Shown here: positions 1 through 11,892 of the stretch, one piece after another
How positions within the stretch are numbered: position 1 is the first letter of the stretch
How the letters are laid out: every line of letters begins with the position of its first letter
From: Trichoplax adhaerens
Taxonomy: Eukaryota; Placozoa; Uniplacotomia; Trichoplacea; Trichoplacidae
Assembly (NCBI RefSeq): GCF_000150275.1
Contig: NW_002060944.1
Location: forward strand, 210,169 to 274,168
Reading direction: 5' to 3'
DNA: 64,000 nucleotides
Translations under genes and position numbers: made by a program
Notes under the pieces: model-generated
What the model was told of the DNA's origin: nothing
The model's input: the letters and a program-made list of their open reading frames with translations, nothing else
The model's database searches: none

Positions 1-709
1 CGAATACTTGATATAAACAAATCACTTGCTGGCCTTCGATAGTGGTCACATCGGTTAAAGTCGACCTTGAAGGAGGTCTGAGAATCAACAGAAATAACTT
101 GAAAACTATTGCTGCAGCAACGATATAAAAAATGATTTCTACATAAATTAAAGCCAAATCATTTCGTGGTGGGACTACTATAATTTTATCCAACACATTT
201 TTAGAGCATTGCCCTGAGTAAAAAGAACAAGCATAGAATTCTTTTTTATTATTAATATTTTGTATATTCAAAAGGCGTGCTAGTAAATATTCAGTGACGT
301 TTCGGGTTATATCTGGTGGTTGTAACCTTTCATCTTTAACCGAACAATTAAACACTGATGCAATATGTACGGGAGTTTGACCAGCGGTCAATAGATACTG
401 TGGCAAAGCACATAATAGACTAGCGAAATCGTCTGATGTGTGGAATAAAAAGTATCCCTCTTCCTTGCATACCATATAATTACGCTAATAATAATAGTAG
501 AACCGAGGTGTGTAATTATTAGCCTTTAAATCGATATTTACCCAATAACACGGACGATTTCGTTGTAGCATTTTCCGCACGAGTTCGTCATTTGTGTATG
601 CTAACGTTTTGCTATCTTTGATTTGGCAAAGGGAGTAAGCTTTGAGTATCTGTGATATGACTAACAAAAGTATTGGGAAAGGCAATGAAATCGATTTAAC
701 TGCCTTCAT
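1..709 (-). CDS. Secreted or single-pass membrane protein, 5' part (runs off left edge)
   Basis: Function not recognised. Exon 1 is 709..542 and begins with a clear signal peptide (charged start, then a leucine/isoleucine-rich stretch, likely cleaved near residue 25). The same frame hits a stop at 487-485, but a 57-base GT-AG intron (541..485) with a CTAAT branch-like word just before a TATTATTATTAG acceptor removes it and keeps phase 0. Exon 2 then stays open from 484 to the window edge. The joined protein is 217+ residues. It has several cysteines, NxS/T sequons and, about 160-190 residues in, one hydrophobic segment (ALIYVEIIFYIVAAAIVF) followed by basic residues, so a type I membrane topology is likely. 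The alternative is a pseudogene with a real stop, because 57 bases is shorter than any other intron seen here. Confidence 0.55.
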
Positions 710-1334
710 ATTAGTCGCTAATCTTCCAATGTGCAGAGCTATCCAACCTTTTTTCCAAGTGATGTAAAATTACTAGCTTAATTAACGTCTAATTGTTTGG
801 TTGACAAATGCTATAGACACTTGAATGATATTCAATGTAATGGAATTATTCTTATTTGCCAGCCCTCCCAGACACTTCGCCTTAAAGTGTTATATCTCGA
901 TTGTACATTATACTATTCAGTAGAGTGATATACAGTTGTTTGTCAAAACTTTGTCTATGCCAACTATAAATAACAGGTTCTCGGGTGTGGCAAGCTTGTA
1001 CGGTACTGCGATAGTTTATGTACAATGCGATCGGTTTTCTTCAATATGTTTGAATAATAAAAACTATAAGTAAAACGCCTCCAAAAGACCAATCGTTATG
1101 AACCTTCCTATACACATAGGTCTCTTATTACTGAAAGTTACTGACTAATAGTTATAGCGCTAAATTTGCTGCTTAAATATAAAACTTAATTACGGATGTA
1201 GAATCTCGAAATCAAGAGCTATCCGTACATATTAAAACCATGCATTGGCGATCAATTTTGTACAAATTGATGCAAAAATTGTAATGTCAAATCGATGGAA
1301 TCATGTCGTAAGCTGTGGACGAGTTGGGTATGGA
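710..1334. other. Intergenic, nothing recognised
   Basis: AT-rich sequence upstream of the minus-strand gene at the left edge. I see no conserved coding stretch, RNA gene or clear promoter element. Confidence 0.5.
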
Positions 1335-2062
1335 CGTTAAATCATGAATTGATAACGCGATAGTAAATTTAGATATGATTTTGTAACTTAATTGGTAAGA
1401 TATAACTGTATTTGAATGAAAATCATTGTATGACGAATTGCATATAAATCGTGAATATTGCTGCAATAATTCAGATAGTCCAGAGATAGTCAAATAGTCC
1501 TTGGTAGAGGTTAGACCAACCTAACTTATGTAATAAAGTAAAATTTACAAGGAACAGTAGTTCTCGATTTATTGTTGAAGATCATTTTAACACAAGTGTA
1601 TTGTATCCTTATCGTTCCCTTGCCTTTGAAATAACTTTCGCATTTCCGGCATCCTCCAATATATATCGTACATTATAACCGGAGTACAGACTGGACTAGT
1701 CAAGACTAGCTTTGGGTATACTTTGGAGGGAGTACTGTCTACTTTGGCCTGTTACACCGGTATCGACTATAGTCTAGCCATAAACTACAAGAAAAATTCT
1801 ATATTTTTGTGATAAAGTATCTTCTCCAAAATGTAACGAGAGCTACAGTTTCTTATAAACTTCATTTTATTAACTGTCAATAAGATAAGGTTCGTCTTAC
1901 CACTGCCAATGACTATCTAACTACAATTAGATAATCTCTGGACTGTCTAAATTATTACAGCAATATTCACGATTTATATAAAATTAGTTACACTCTGATT
2001 TTCCATCAATTACAATCATATCTAAATTGATTATCGCGCTATCAGTTTATAATTCGCGCTTC
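1335..2062. repeat. Large imperfect inverted repeat, possible MITE-like element
   Basis: The left arm (about 1335-1493) reverse-complements to the right arm (about 1931-2062). The best block is the 17-base GCAATATTCACGATTTA shared exactly, flanked by longer stretches with scattered mismatches and a roughly 30-base deletion in the right arm. About 440 bases separate the arms. I see no transposase inside. The arms could fold into a long hairpin, as in a non-autonomous DNA element. A short minus-strand open frame in the left arm is incidental. Confidence 0.6.
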
Positions 2063-2279
2063 TAATTAAAGCATCGCAATAAAAGTCTCCCAGTGCTAAC
2101 ATACTTGGTACAGTCTATTAATTATTATCTCAGATATCTTAATGTAAACATCTTCCACCTTTAAATACTTAGGCAATCTTACAATCTTGCGTACAATTTA
2201 TCTGTTTTCATACAATTTTATAATCTTAGCCTTCAGCTTATTTGGGACTACAATTTTCATGATGGAAGAAATCGTATTT

Positions 2280-2610
2280 GGTCTTTAAGTGTGCCTTCCT
2301 GTATTCATTATCACTGCAATCTACAATAAATGCCGATAATAAAGCACTAACATGCAAAGACCACATTATCCAGCATTTTACTATACCGCCCGAGGGGATA
2401 GAATTCCATAGCGGATGGAAATCTCCGTGACACCGGAAGTGATTATACAGTAAAAAACTGCCAATCCGGTCCCAGCTCGTACAGTATATAAGCGTTAGAT
2501 AGAACTGGTTTATCTCATACGGGTCTCTGAAGTATCATTGACGAAGATTTTCTATCTCAAGGTTTGCCTAGAAATCACTATACTGTATTCGCCATATTAG
2601 TGTGTGAGTG
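2280..2610 (+). promoter_or_regulatory. Upstream region of DUF2278 gene, with TATA box
   Basis: A TATATAA box lies at 2485-2491, about 120 bases before the ATG at 2611. The stretch is recognisably duplicated at about 6727-7058, in front of the third (decayed) copy of the gene. That copy keeps a TATATAA at the equivalent place, and both share an AATAAATGCCGAT word. So the duplicated unit included the promoter as well as the coding part. Confidence 0.55.
2485..2491 (+). promoter_or_regulatory. TATA box of the DUF2278 gene
   Basis: TATATAA, 120 bases upstream of the start codon and preserved in the duplicated third copy near 6936-6942. Confidence 0.5.
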
Positions 2611-3231
2611 ATGAATTACTACCGGAAACACGAAACGTCTATAAAATATGGTGCGCTTGTTGGAGTGCCGATAAGAGAATTCGAGAAAGGAAATCATCCA
2701 CATGTGTACATATATGTTAATGTTAGAAAAGGCAACTATAGATCATATGTTAGCAAAGAGGATTGCTATAAAGTAGCTGTCAATGTGCAGGACTATAGTG
2801 GCAAAAATGTTTTCTTCGCTTATAAGAAAAACTTGCATGCCGCATTTTTGCAACGCTTACAATTCTTCTCTGCAGGTGAACATGTTTTGGAGCCTACAGC
2901 AAACTCTGGTGCTATTGACTATGTAAGAGGAGGATTTATTAAGAAAGAAGACTTTCGAGAGGAAACAGAAAGAGTACTATCACAACGTCTTCATGACATT
3001 GTATATGGTATGATAGCGGCATGTGAAAAACATCCTGACTCAAAAATTTTCTGTTTCGGATCAATGTTTCCTGGTGGAATACACGATATCCATATGAATC
3101 AAGGGGAATCACGATACAGGAATAAGCAATATCAAGATGGCGCTTTAATTTTCTTCGATGCCAATAAAATGCAATATAATGGTGCATTCTTTTACTTTCA
3201 AGAAGAATCTTCTGCTTGGTATAGACCGTAA
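2611..3231 (+). CDS. DUF2278 (YukJ-like) family protein, intact copy
   Basis: A 206-residue single-exon gene. The frame is also open from a GTG three bases earlier, but the ATG at 2611 is the natural start. It carries the signature of the DUF2278/YukJ family: YKVAVNVQ near residues 53-60, GGIHDIHMNQG at 155-165 and QDGAL at 175-179. The family is best known from bacteria and fungi, and its biochemical role is not established. There is no signal peptide or membrane segment, so it is probably cytosolic. Its length fits a full family member. The locus is the intact member of a tandem triplicate whose other copies (4630-4950 and 7059-7641) are broken. The absence of introns in an intron-rich neighbourhood allows transfer from a microbe or retroposition, but the duplicated TATA promoter argues against a recent processed copy. 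Confidence 0.85.
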   Translation: MNYYRKHETSIKYGALVGVPIREFEKGNHPHVYIYVNVRKGNYRSYVSKEDCYKVAVNVQDYSGKNVFFAYKKNLHAAFLQRLQFFSAGEHVLEPTANSGAIDYVRGGFIKKEDFREETERVLSQRLHDIVYGMIAACEKHPDSKIFCFGSMFPGGIHDIHMNQGESRYRNKQYQDGALIFFDANKMQYNGAFFYFQEESSAWYRP

Positions 3232-4629
3232 CTTGTGCAATTATGATGAATGATTTCAGTCCTACTTTTATATAACTATATCTTAGTAACAAAGTATTTG
3301 GAAGAGATGCCTTACTGTAGTCGCTAAATTAATACGAATATATCAAAGTCACAGTTTGATTAACTTTAGCGTTGCGAATAAGCAAACATCGATGTAGAAA
3401 ATCATTCATCCACAGTGGTAAATATCATGCCAGCTATTCTTGATTAGTGTCATAAAAATAAGTAATGAAGGTTTCGTATTTAGCATGAATCATTTTACAC
3501 CCATGACTAACACTATTGTTTTTAATGGATAAAAGAATTAGTTAAAAATTACTTATGGTAGAATAGTTATCGTTAGAGATCAAATAATAGCCTAATCATG
3601 GATTACAGTAGTTGTTATAGTCTTCTCTTCGTGAAATTAAGTATTTTTAATCCTTAATAGCAGGTTATCTTTTAGGCTTTATAATTTTTTAAAAGGCTTG
3701 ATTTGTAACAGACAATAAAAACTAACATTGATCACAACATCTGTGGAATCTATTAGCGCTTGTTATTAAAATAGACGAGATTGTAAACTCAATATGCGGG
3801 AAAATAGAGTTTCGTTCGCTTATTTTTATTGAGTATGAAAGCAAAATGTTCCGATTGCCCCTAGATTTATAGGTCAAAGAGAATAGTACGATCGTCTTCC
3901 AAAATTTTTCTTAACTTAGATCTTTATTTCTATCTTGCTCTTGCTGGAAAGTAAATTTGTAACAATAATTTATTAGAACAGTGTTAAGGTCTCCGATATA
4001 AACAGACTCAGATATTACAATAAAATAAGGTTTGGATAATAGAAGTTGTCTACATGAATTAGGCTTCATATTTGCTAAGACGATCCTGTTCCGCTTTCAC
4101 TAAAAGTCAATCAAACAATCTCTTATAATTCTTTAATTATAATTTAATACCGTATTTACCAAATGTTTATTCCGTATCATATATCATGCAATGGTCTGAT
4201 GTATACTAGCAGAAACTTTGCTGATAGGAAAGTGTCTGCCATATTGTTAGCAATGTCGATTAATTGAATTCTGATTATCTTTCCGCTTCGCATCCTTAAT
4301 TTAAATTGCAGTAAGCATCAATACCAATGGAAAAGGATTAATAGCTTTAAAATTGGATCAAAAATTATAAATTTTCTCTGGATTGCTTTAACTGAAAATT
4401 GTTAATCATTACATTCAGCTTTAACATAAATTAGATTGCTGTATTTTAATATCACCACAACCTCTAATGATCGCTTGGAATGCTTGTAAAAGCTGCTAAT
4501 CCAATATCTACTCGTACATAAGCATGAGACATAACTAGTCTATACCAATGACATAATTTCATACAAGCTCACTAACTAATATTAGAGAAGATTTTCTATC
4601 CCAACGTTTGCCAATAATTCTAGTTAAGG
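3232..4629. repeat. 3' flank of duplicated block, first copy
   Basis: No gene. Several stretches align with flanks of the other two copies: about 3385-3540 with 5085-5255 and 6545-6725; about 3740-3960 with 5760-5960; and about 4250-4440 with 7640-7815. Together they show that a block of roughly 2 kb was tandemly multiplied and then diverged by point changes and indels. Confidence 0.6.
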
Positions 4630-4950
4630 GAAAATGAAATGTCTATAGTAACATATACATTATAGTGCACATGGAGTAGTTGTCAATGTGCAGGACTATA
4701 GCGGCAGAAATATTTTCTTCACTTACAAGGAACATTTGAGGCCAATTTTTGCAAGAATTAAAATCTTCTCCGCAGTTAAGCATAAACTGAAGCTTAAAGT
4801 AAACACTGACGCTAAAGAAAATGTAAGATGAGAATTTAATAAGAAAGAAGATTCTGACGGGAAGACAGAAGAAGATATGAGTAAAAAGCAATATAATGGA
4901 GCGTTCTTGTACTTTAAACTAGAATCCTCTGCTTGAAATAGACATTAACT
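4630..4950 (+). pseudogene. Decayed DUF2278 copy 2
   Basis: A heavily truncated relative of the gene at 2611-3231. The N-terminal part is mostly deleted, leaving a start-like stub. Then comes a stretch matching VNVQDYSG, the FFxYK region and the IKIF segment. A further deletion removes the GIHDIHMNQG signature, and the tail QYNGAFxYF...ESSA is recognisable before the frame breaks. In-frame stops occur early and near the end. An 82-residue reverse-strand frame here is a shadow. Confidence 0.75.
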
Positions 4951-6726
4951 TGTGTGGAGATGACGAGTGATTTCAATCCCGTTTATATACCCATCTCTTA
5001 GGAAATAAGCATTTGAAGGAGATAGCCTAGTACATAAATTAATACGACTGTAGCGAGGGTATAATCTAAGTAACTATAGCATTGCGAAGAAGCAAATATC
5101 GAAGTAGAAAAACCATTAAGTGACAGTAGAAAAGTATTATTCTAGCTATTCTTAATTATTTTCATAATTAGTACCGGTGAGAAAAGTGTCGTATTCACAA
5201 TAGTCCATTAACACTCGTTACTAACAGTATTGTTTTAATGGATAAAAGAAAAAGTCTAAAGAGGCATTAGATAGAAAGATCAAAATGGTTGGTGGTCTAA
5301 TAATTAACAACCTATAGTTCAAAAAATTATTTAGAATTTATAATTAAGCAAAGTTATTAAGAGTCTTTAGCTTAACTAACTTATACTATGGCTACGTTTT
5401 ATGATATATTAGATCGCATTGGCTAACTCGCATAAAATTTATGAAAATCAAATTAAATTTTTATAAGTTCAATTAACAGCTTGCTGGTAAAATAAAGACT
5501 CATTTTAGGATTCAGCTTCAGTAATAGTTAGTATTTACGTAATACAAACTAAGAACCAGTTATAGCAGAGGTTGTAGATAGTTTTAGGATGGTAGTAATG
5601 AGAGTTACGAGAATAACAAGTTTTATTTATGGATTGTAATAGAATTTGACTTTTTCAACATAAAATTTAACGTAATCCAAGTATGTAGTAGAAGATATTC
5701 GATATCTTATTGATCATGTTAGCAATAAAAAGAATTAGATGATAAATATCAACACGAAAGTAGCACTTGTGGTGTCTAGTATTAAGTGTCGTTAATACAG
5801 ATGAGATTGTAAACATGACATGTCGCAAAAATGAAGTCGGTTCTCTTACTTTTTATTGAAAGCGAAGCAAAGGCTTCAATTACTCCCAGATTTATAAGTC
5901 AAAGAGATTAGTACAGCTTTCCTCCAAGATTTTGTCACTTTTGACATTTATTTCGATGTTGCTCTTGCTATAAAGAGGGTTAGTAACAATTGGGTTATAA
6001 TAGCAACAGGATGCATAGCTCCATTTAGGAACAAACTATCAGACATTGAAATAAATGAGGTTTTAACGTAGAAATTGTATATGTTGAACAGGCGTTATAT
6101 CTATAAAAGCGATCCTGCAAGGTCACAGGGTGCAACTTGTGAGCGCTGGCCCTTTCTAATAAAATCTAATGAAATTCCTCCTCCTAATTCTTTAATTACT
6201 GTATAATCTACTGTACTATTTATTAAGTGTTTATTCTATATAATACTGTATGTGTGCTAATAGAAATTTACCGATAGAAAAATGCCAGCTATGCTGTTAG
6301 CGTTATCAATTAATTATATCTACTCGGCAAAAAAGTCGAACAGAAAGAAATTTCTTTCTGTCTTTATCACTAAGCTTCCAATATAGTACACCAAATAAAA
6401 CAATAAGTGAGATATTTTAAGTCATTATAACTAGTAAAGTGTCAGCTGAACCATTTATGGATGTGATTTATATCTAGGGAATAGGCTTAGGTACTTTTCG
6501 TAATACTCAAAGGATAAGAAGAAAGATGGCATATTCTAAGAAACTGTAGATGCGAAGAAGTATACGCCAATGTAGAAAATTATTAATTGATAGTAGAAAA
6601 GTATCATACTAACTATTCTTAATTATTGTCGTAAAAACAAGTTAGCAAAGCGTCGTATTCTACAATAGGCTATTAATCCTTTTTATAATAAAATTGTTTT
6701 AATGGATGAAAGGATGAGTCAAAAGT
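4951..6726. repeat. Duplicated flanks between copies 2 and 3
   Basis: No intact gene. It contains diverged second and third copies of the flanking block described for 3232-4629, for example the TTTTAATGGAT-AAAGGA-like words near 5233 and 6700. I see nothing else recognisable. Confidence 0.5.
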
Positions 6727-7058
6727 GAGCCTTGCTGTATTTTACTATCACTGCAATCCGCAATAAATGCCGATGGTCTACTAATATGATTTGTTAAAGT
6801 CAGTAGTATGGCACCAACATACTGCAGACTTCAATGTCAACCACTATACTAGGGGATAGATTTCCTTGGCAGATAGAAATCTCTGTCATACTGTAAGTAA
6901 TTGCAAAGGGCTGATGATCCCGCCCCTACTCATATATAAGCATACGATAACATTAGTCTATCCCATACGAGTCCATAAACTTACGTTAAAGAGGATTTTG
7001 TATCTCAAGGTTAGCTAAGAAATCGCTATACCGTATTTGAGATATTTGTGTGTAAGTG

Positions 7059-7641
7059 ATGAATTCCTTCCGGAAAAATGAAACATCTATAAATTATGGT
7101 GTACTCGTGGGAGTGCCAATAAGAGAATTCGAGAGAGGATTTCATCCACATGTTTAGATATATCTTAATACTGGAAAAGGCAAGTGCAACCCAAATATTG
7201 ACAAAGAGGATTGTTATAAAGTAGCCGTCAATGTGCAGGGCTATAATAGCAAAAATGTTTTCTTCGCTTATAAGGAAAACTTTCAAGCCTCATTTTTGCA
7301 ACAATTAAAATACTTCTCGGCAGTTCAATATGAACAGGAGCCTAGAGCAAACTCTGCTGCTATTGACTATGTAAGGGAGGATTTAAGAAGAAAGCAGACT
7401 TTAAAATGAAAACAGAAAAGAACTATCAGACCATCTTCATGGCATTGTATATGATATGATAGCCGTATATGAAAAAATTCCTAACTTAAAAAAATTTTTG
7501 TATGGGATCACTGTTTGCTGGTGGAATACACGATATCTATTTGAATCAAGGAGAATCACGATTTAGGAATAAGTAATATCAAAATGGCACTTTAATTTTC
7601 TATGATGCCAGTAAAATGCAATATAATGGTGCGTTCTTCGT
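7059..7641 (+). pseudogene. Decayed DUF2278 copy 3
   Basis: Near full-length but broken. From the ATG at 7059 the frame reads like the intact copy (NETSINYGVLVGVPIREFE) until an in-frame TAG about 32 codons in. Beyond it, homologous text resumes (KEDCYKVAVNVQ, FFAYKENF, LKYFSA). A frameshift follows near 7375, a second break lies near 7405, and GGIHDI remains visible near 7513-7550 before a last match to QYNGAFF. Upstream sequence including a TATA box is also shared with the intact gene. Confidence 0.85.
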
Positions 7642-7984
7642 AAATTTATATCTGATTATCTTCCCTGTTCGCATCCTTAACTTAAATTACAGTAAGCATC
7701 ATGGAAAAGGATTAATAGCTTTAAAATTGGACTAGAAATTACAAATTTTCTCTGAATTGCTTTTACTGAATATTTTTTATCATTACATTTAGCTTTGACA
7801 TTGATTAGACGAAATCCTATCTTTAATTCTACTGATTTCTTCCGAATTATAATATTTAGGGAAAATTAATGATATCTATTTATAAGATTTATTGTAAAAT
7901 TGGCTTTGGCTACGTACAATTATTAATGAGGCATTACTTTTTCTCTTTCATTGATTTCGAAAATTTTAGCACTTTTAATACATC

Positions 7985-8690
7985 ATTTACTTGCTGTTAT
8001 ATTTTGAGATATTTTTCAAATGCGTATAAAGTATCTCGATATTTTCCTTGATCTTCGTGAATATTGCCCATACTATTATATGAATTAGCGACATTGAGGT
8101 GATCCATTCCAAACAATTTAGAACGAATATTGACACATTTTGGTGCATTGATATGGCATTTTCCCATTTACGGTGACGATAGTGGACTACGGTAATATTG
8201 CTGTATGAAGTAGCAGCCTCTACATACTATTCGCCTAGTCGTGACCTGATTACGATAAATGAGTCCGAGAATGCTATGCAAAGATGCGACATCGGTATTA
8301 TTCGACCCCAGTGACTTTAATAAGTCCTTAAATTTCTTTGGTACATAGAAATAGCTTCTGTAATTTTCCGCTGATAATAATATATCAATCCAATATTATA
8401 ATTTATCTAGTTTAATATTGAGCGACTTTTAATATAGATAAGCCATCTTCATATCGAGATCGGTAAGTGTAAATTAATTAATTCTGTATTTCATATCAGT
8501 AGGCCACATGTAAGTTTTTGACCCCCAGTATTTAGGATCGAGTATATAATGATTTACGGCCAATTACTTCAGCATTTTCAAATTGACATTGCTTTAGGTA
8601 AAGATATCCAATATCCTTATAGGACTTTGCAACATCTAAATTAGCCTCATGTTACGATTTCCAAATTTTGTAACAAGTACTAGATCTGCA
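7985..8690 (-). pseudogene. TPR-repeat protein pseudogene
   Basis: Read on the minus strand, several tetratricopeptide-like units appear in different frames: ANLDVAKSYKDIGYLYLKQ (about 8640-8580), then TDVASLHSILGLIYRNQ (about 8310-8260), AATSYSNITVVHYRHRKWENA (about 8215-8150) and HLNVANSYNSMGNIHEDQGK (about 8105-8045) followed by a stop. The pattern V..SY...G..Y...G.Y..A is that of kinesin-light-chain-type TPRs. Multiple frameshifts and stops mean it is not functional as it stands. It adjoins the decayed DUF2278 block. Confidence 0.65.
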
Positions 8691-11530
8691 CTCAGCAAGG
8701 AGACCCAGTAATTAAGTTGAAGAACTAACTTTATTGTTAAAATGAAGAGTTTATATACTTTCTTTATTGTGACCTTTGATCTACTAACGTAGATCACAAG
8801 ATCATCACTAACAGAAAGGTTTCCCTAGTTTAGTCATTACAAATAGACTATCATGCCAAGTATGGCAACATGAGAATACATATATAGATAAGCTTAATAT
8901 AGTACCATAACTACATCTATATACGCATGACGTGATAATAACATCGTGATATTTAACCATATATAGAAAGAAGGTAACATACTAATTATGTAACTATTAC
9001 AGAACGTGGCACCTCAACAAAGATGGCTTGTTGAATCTTTAAAGCTTTAATCTACGTTTGTAAAGAATCCTCATATTTGCACTGATGGCAATAAACTAGG
9101 CCAATATCATTATTTCAAATTAAAATATTCCTCTTGTGATGTTTTTTGAGGTAATCGTATAAATGAAACAAATTTCAGGAATAAAATGATAACCATACTA
9201 TGTCGAATATAATTATCATGTAATATGGCTAAACTTAATTCCCAACAGAGTTGGTAAAAGCGGCTGCCATAAAGTGGTAATACATTAAGATCTTACTGTA
9301 TGGGAAGAGATGGTAGTTACGATTACTGGTAAAGATATTCTGGAAAAGTCAGTTGAACAATCTGTTCTTAATTATATGTAAAAAGATCAGTTTGCATACC
9401 AAATAGTGAATGAGAAAATTAATAACTAATATTGCAGCGTATATTTACTTTTACATTTAAATGTTGCCAAGAGTCCAAAGTTACAGTTTAAAAATAGAAT
9501 GAATTTCCAATTCGCTATGTGAAGTTACCAGTAGTAAGAAAAATAATCCATGCAATCATGAACATAATTACGTCTTTGAGTGAGAGAAATGCCCATGTCA
9601 ATATAGCGTTTTTCAATAATGCAGAGAAAGCCGAATAGTCTAGCGACAGGATAGTAAGTAATCTATCATCTATGATCTGGATCGTAATCATTAGTGGTCT
9701 TGGATTACTTTGAAAAGAAGTGATTTGTGACAGTATATGCCTTTGGGAAGAGAAATAGTGATGCTCAAATTATCGAATAACGGGCTAACACCGGGATGAA
9801 AACATAAATTCACCAAAATTACAATTTAGCATAAATACGCTAAGTGCGATCATTAACATTTTAATGCAAAACTAGGTGAGAAAAAAACTGTTAAGGGTAA
9901 TTGTAATGAAGCCATTCCTGTCGTGTAAAAGGATTGCAATAGTCTTGTTTTATATAATTCATTAAGGTGAAATATCCAATTTTTTGTTAGGGTTAGGGTT
10001 ATAAAATGTTTTAATATTGGAATTGAGAATAAAATTGTTTTCCAAGAAATATTTAAATATTTCCCATACATTGTCATGCATTTTTAGCTTGATAGTTTGA
10101 TATTAAAAGCGTAACACATTCTAGAGCATTACTATACGCTCTCGCATATTGCAAGTGTCACTATCAGGTATTTTTATTACATTAAATTCCTCATAGAGCT
10201 TATAAATTAGCTCAGTTTACATACAGAACACAAAAGAGGAAGAGAGCAGACTGCTAGCGTATTAGTCATGTTATGTTTACACTAGTTGTATCCCTGCTGA
10301 GAAAGATTTTTGCGTCTATTTGCTGTAGATAGAATTCAACTGTGTACGCAAATACTTTTAGTTTCTTACAAATGGAAGCGTTGAGTCATTTCAGTCAAGC
10401 ACAAGGTAACTATATGTTCATAAGTACGGATACAGGAATAGATTTAATGAAGTAGATTATTTTTGAGCTTTGACATCTAGCAAATTTTTATTTATATCCG
10501 AATTCAGTACTAATGAAAATTCTTTAATGTAGTAATATATTTGGCTGAGCGATGATATTTTTCATACAGACTAATCAATCTAATGTTCACATAGTTACAA
10601 AATGCTGATGATGTATCGTACTTTCTCAATTATAATCTAATTATTTAATTACATGCAAACATAACTTCAAGAAAGTAACAAATGAGGCCTTCTGTACTTT
10701 TTAAAACTCTATGCCCTATAAAGCATAATTTCTAACGTCCAAACGGATAGTCTCTATGCAGTGAATAGCATCCGCTTATGGTACTACTTTTTCCCTAATC
10801 GATATATTAATGTTAAAAATTTGATACTACTAGTCCTTAAAGAAATAGTTTACTTATTTTCAAATAAACAGTAACGTACTTCTAACAGTCATGCAGAAAT
10901 ATGTATTTCAAGTCCGATAGCATTAAGATTTATTGGGAGGTTGTAATTGATTTATGATTGATCATGTGAGTGCGATAGCTATAACAAAATATATTCTACT
11001 AACTCTGCTCGATGTTTACACAACACAAAATATTTTATACTAACAGATTTTATTACCGATTCACGAACGATTTGAGATTCTAAGTAATTATATAACAAGA
11101 GTTCTGATTAAAAAGGAAAAATTTTTTATAGTAATCGCCTTTCATAGAAAAGAATGACCAAGAACAAACATAACAAACAGAAAAATGCTGCGCTTAATTA
11201 CGCTACCTAACTTATTTACAACATAATAATTGTGAAATAGATCCTTTAAACTCACAGAATTTTTAGTGTGCAAACCAAACTCTATGATTAGGATTACTCT
11301 CTATGAAGCTGAAGTCAGCATACTTGCATTATCATGAAGCGTTACTTCTATGTAAAATACCTAATATTATCAATAGCGATTGACAAGATAGTCTTTCATT
11401 CGATATTATTTTTTTAAGTTCTTTTTGATTTGTTTCTATATAATATGTTGACAGCAATAAGTTATGTAACAGCTTCATCACAGTAATAATGGAGGGAAAG
11501 TAGTACTTCCTATAAAACCGAACCTAATTG
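8691..11530. other. Gene-poor AT-rich stretch
   Basis: No supported gene. The open frames are short and do not resemble conserved proteins. Two tandem TTAGGG units occur near 9989-10000, too few to call an interstitial telomere. Confidence 0.5.
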
Positions 11531-11540
11531 AGGGGAAAAT

Positions 11541-11608
11541 TTCCACTTTTTTAAGTTTCGTCACAATCTGACTGATCCACTTTTTTAAGTTTCATCACAA
11601 TCTGACTG
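11541..11608. repeat. Direct tandem duplication, about 35-base unit
   Basis: Two adjacent near-identical copies of CCACTTTTTTAAGTTTC followed by RTCACAATCTGACTGA, with one base difference. This is a recent local slip duplication. Confidence 0.8.
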
Positions 11609-11892
11609 AAGTAATGAAGAGAAATAGAAAAGTGTAAATCAAACTGTCATAGCCAACCAAACTTCAAAAGAGTGTCGATAAGACTACTCTCATTGGAAGC
11701 TTCTTATTATAACCTTTTACTTGCTTAACATCATGACTACTAATCTAACAAACTGCATCATCTATTGTATGCTATACAGAACAGTCGGTAGCATCAAAAC
11801 TACAGTATTCTAAATTCAACTAAAAATTAAGGACACATGTGTATTTTAGAAAGATTTTACCCTAGATTCCCAGACCATTGCTAAATTAATAG

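Noticed and set aside
1287-1493. 68-codon minus-strand ORF
   Set aside because: Coincides with the left arm of the inverted repeat; the matching right arm does not preserve the frame.
2939-3292. 117-codon minus-strand ORF opposite the DUF2278 gene
   Set aside because: Shadow frame of a gene with strong family motifs on the plus strand.
4643-4891. 82-codon minus-strand ORF
   Set aside because: It is the reverse complement of the decayed DUF2278 copy 2 and has no independent protein features.
7869-8051. 60-codon plus-strand ORF
   Set aside because: Opposite strand of the TPR pseudogene; low-complexity aromatic content, no domain.
9989-10000. Two tandem TTAGGG units, possible interstitial telomere
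   Set aside because: Only two units, expected by chance in 64 kb.
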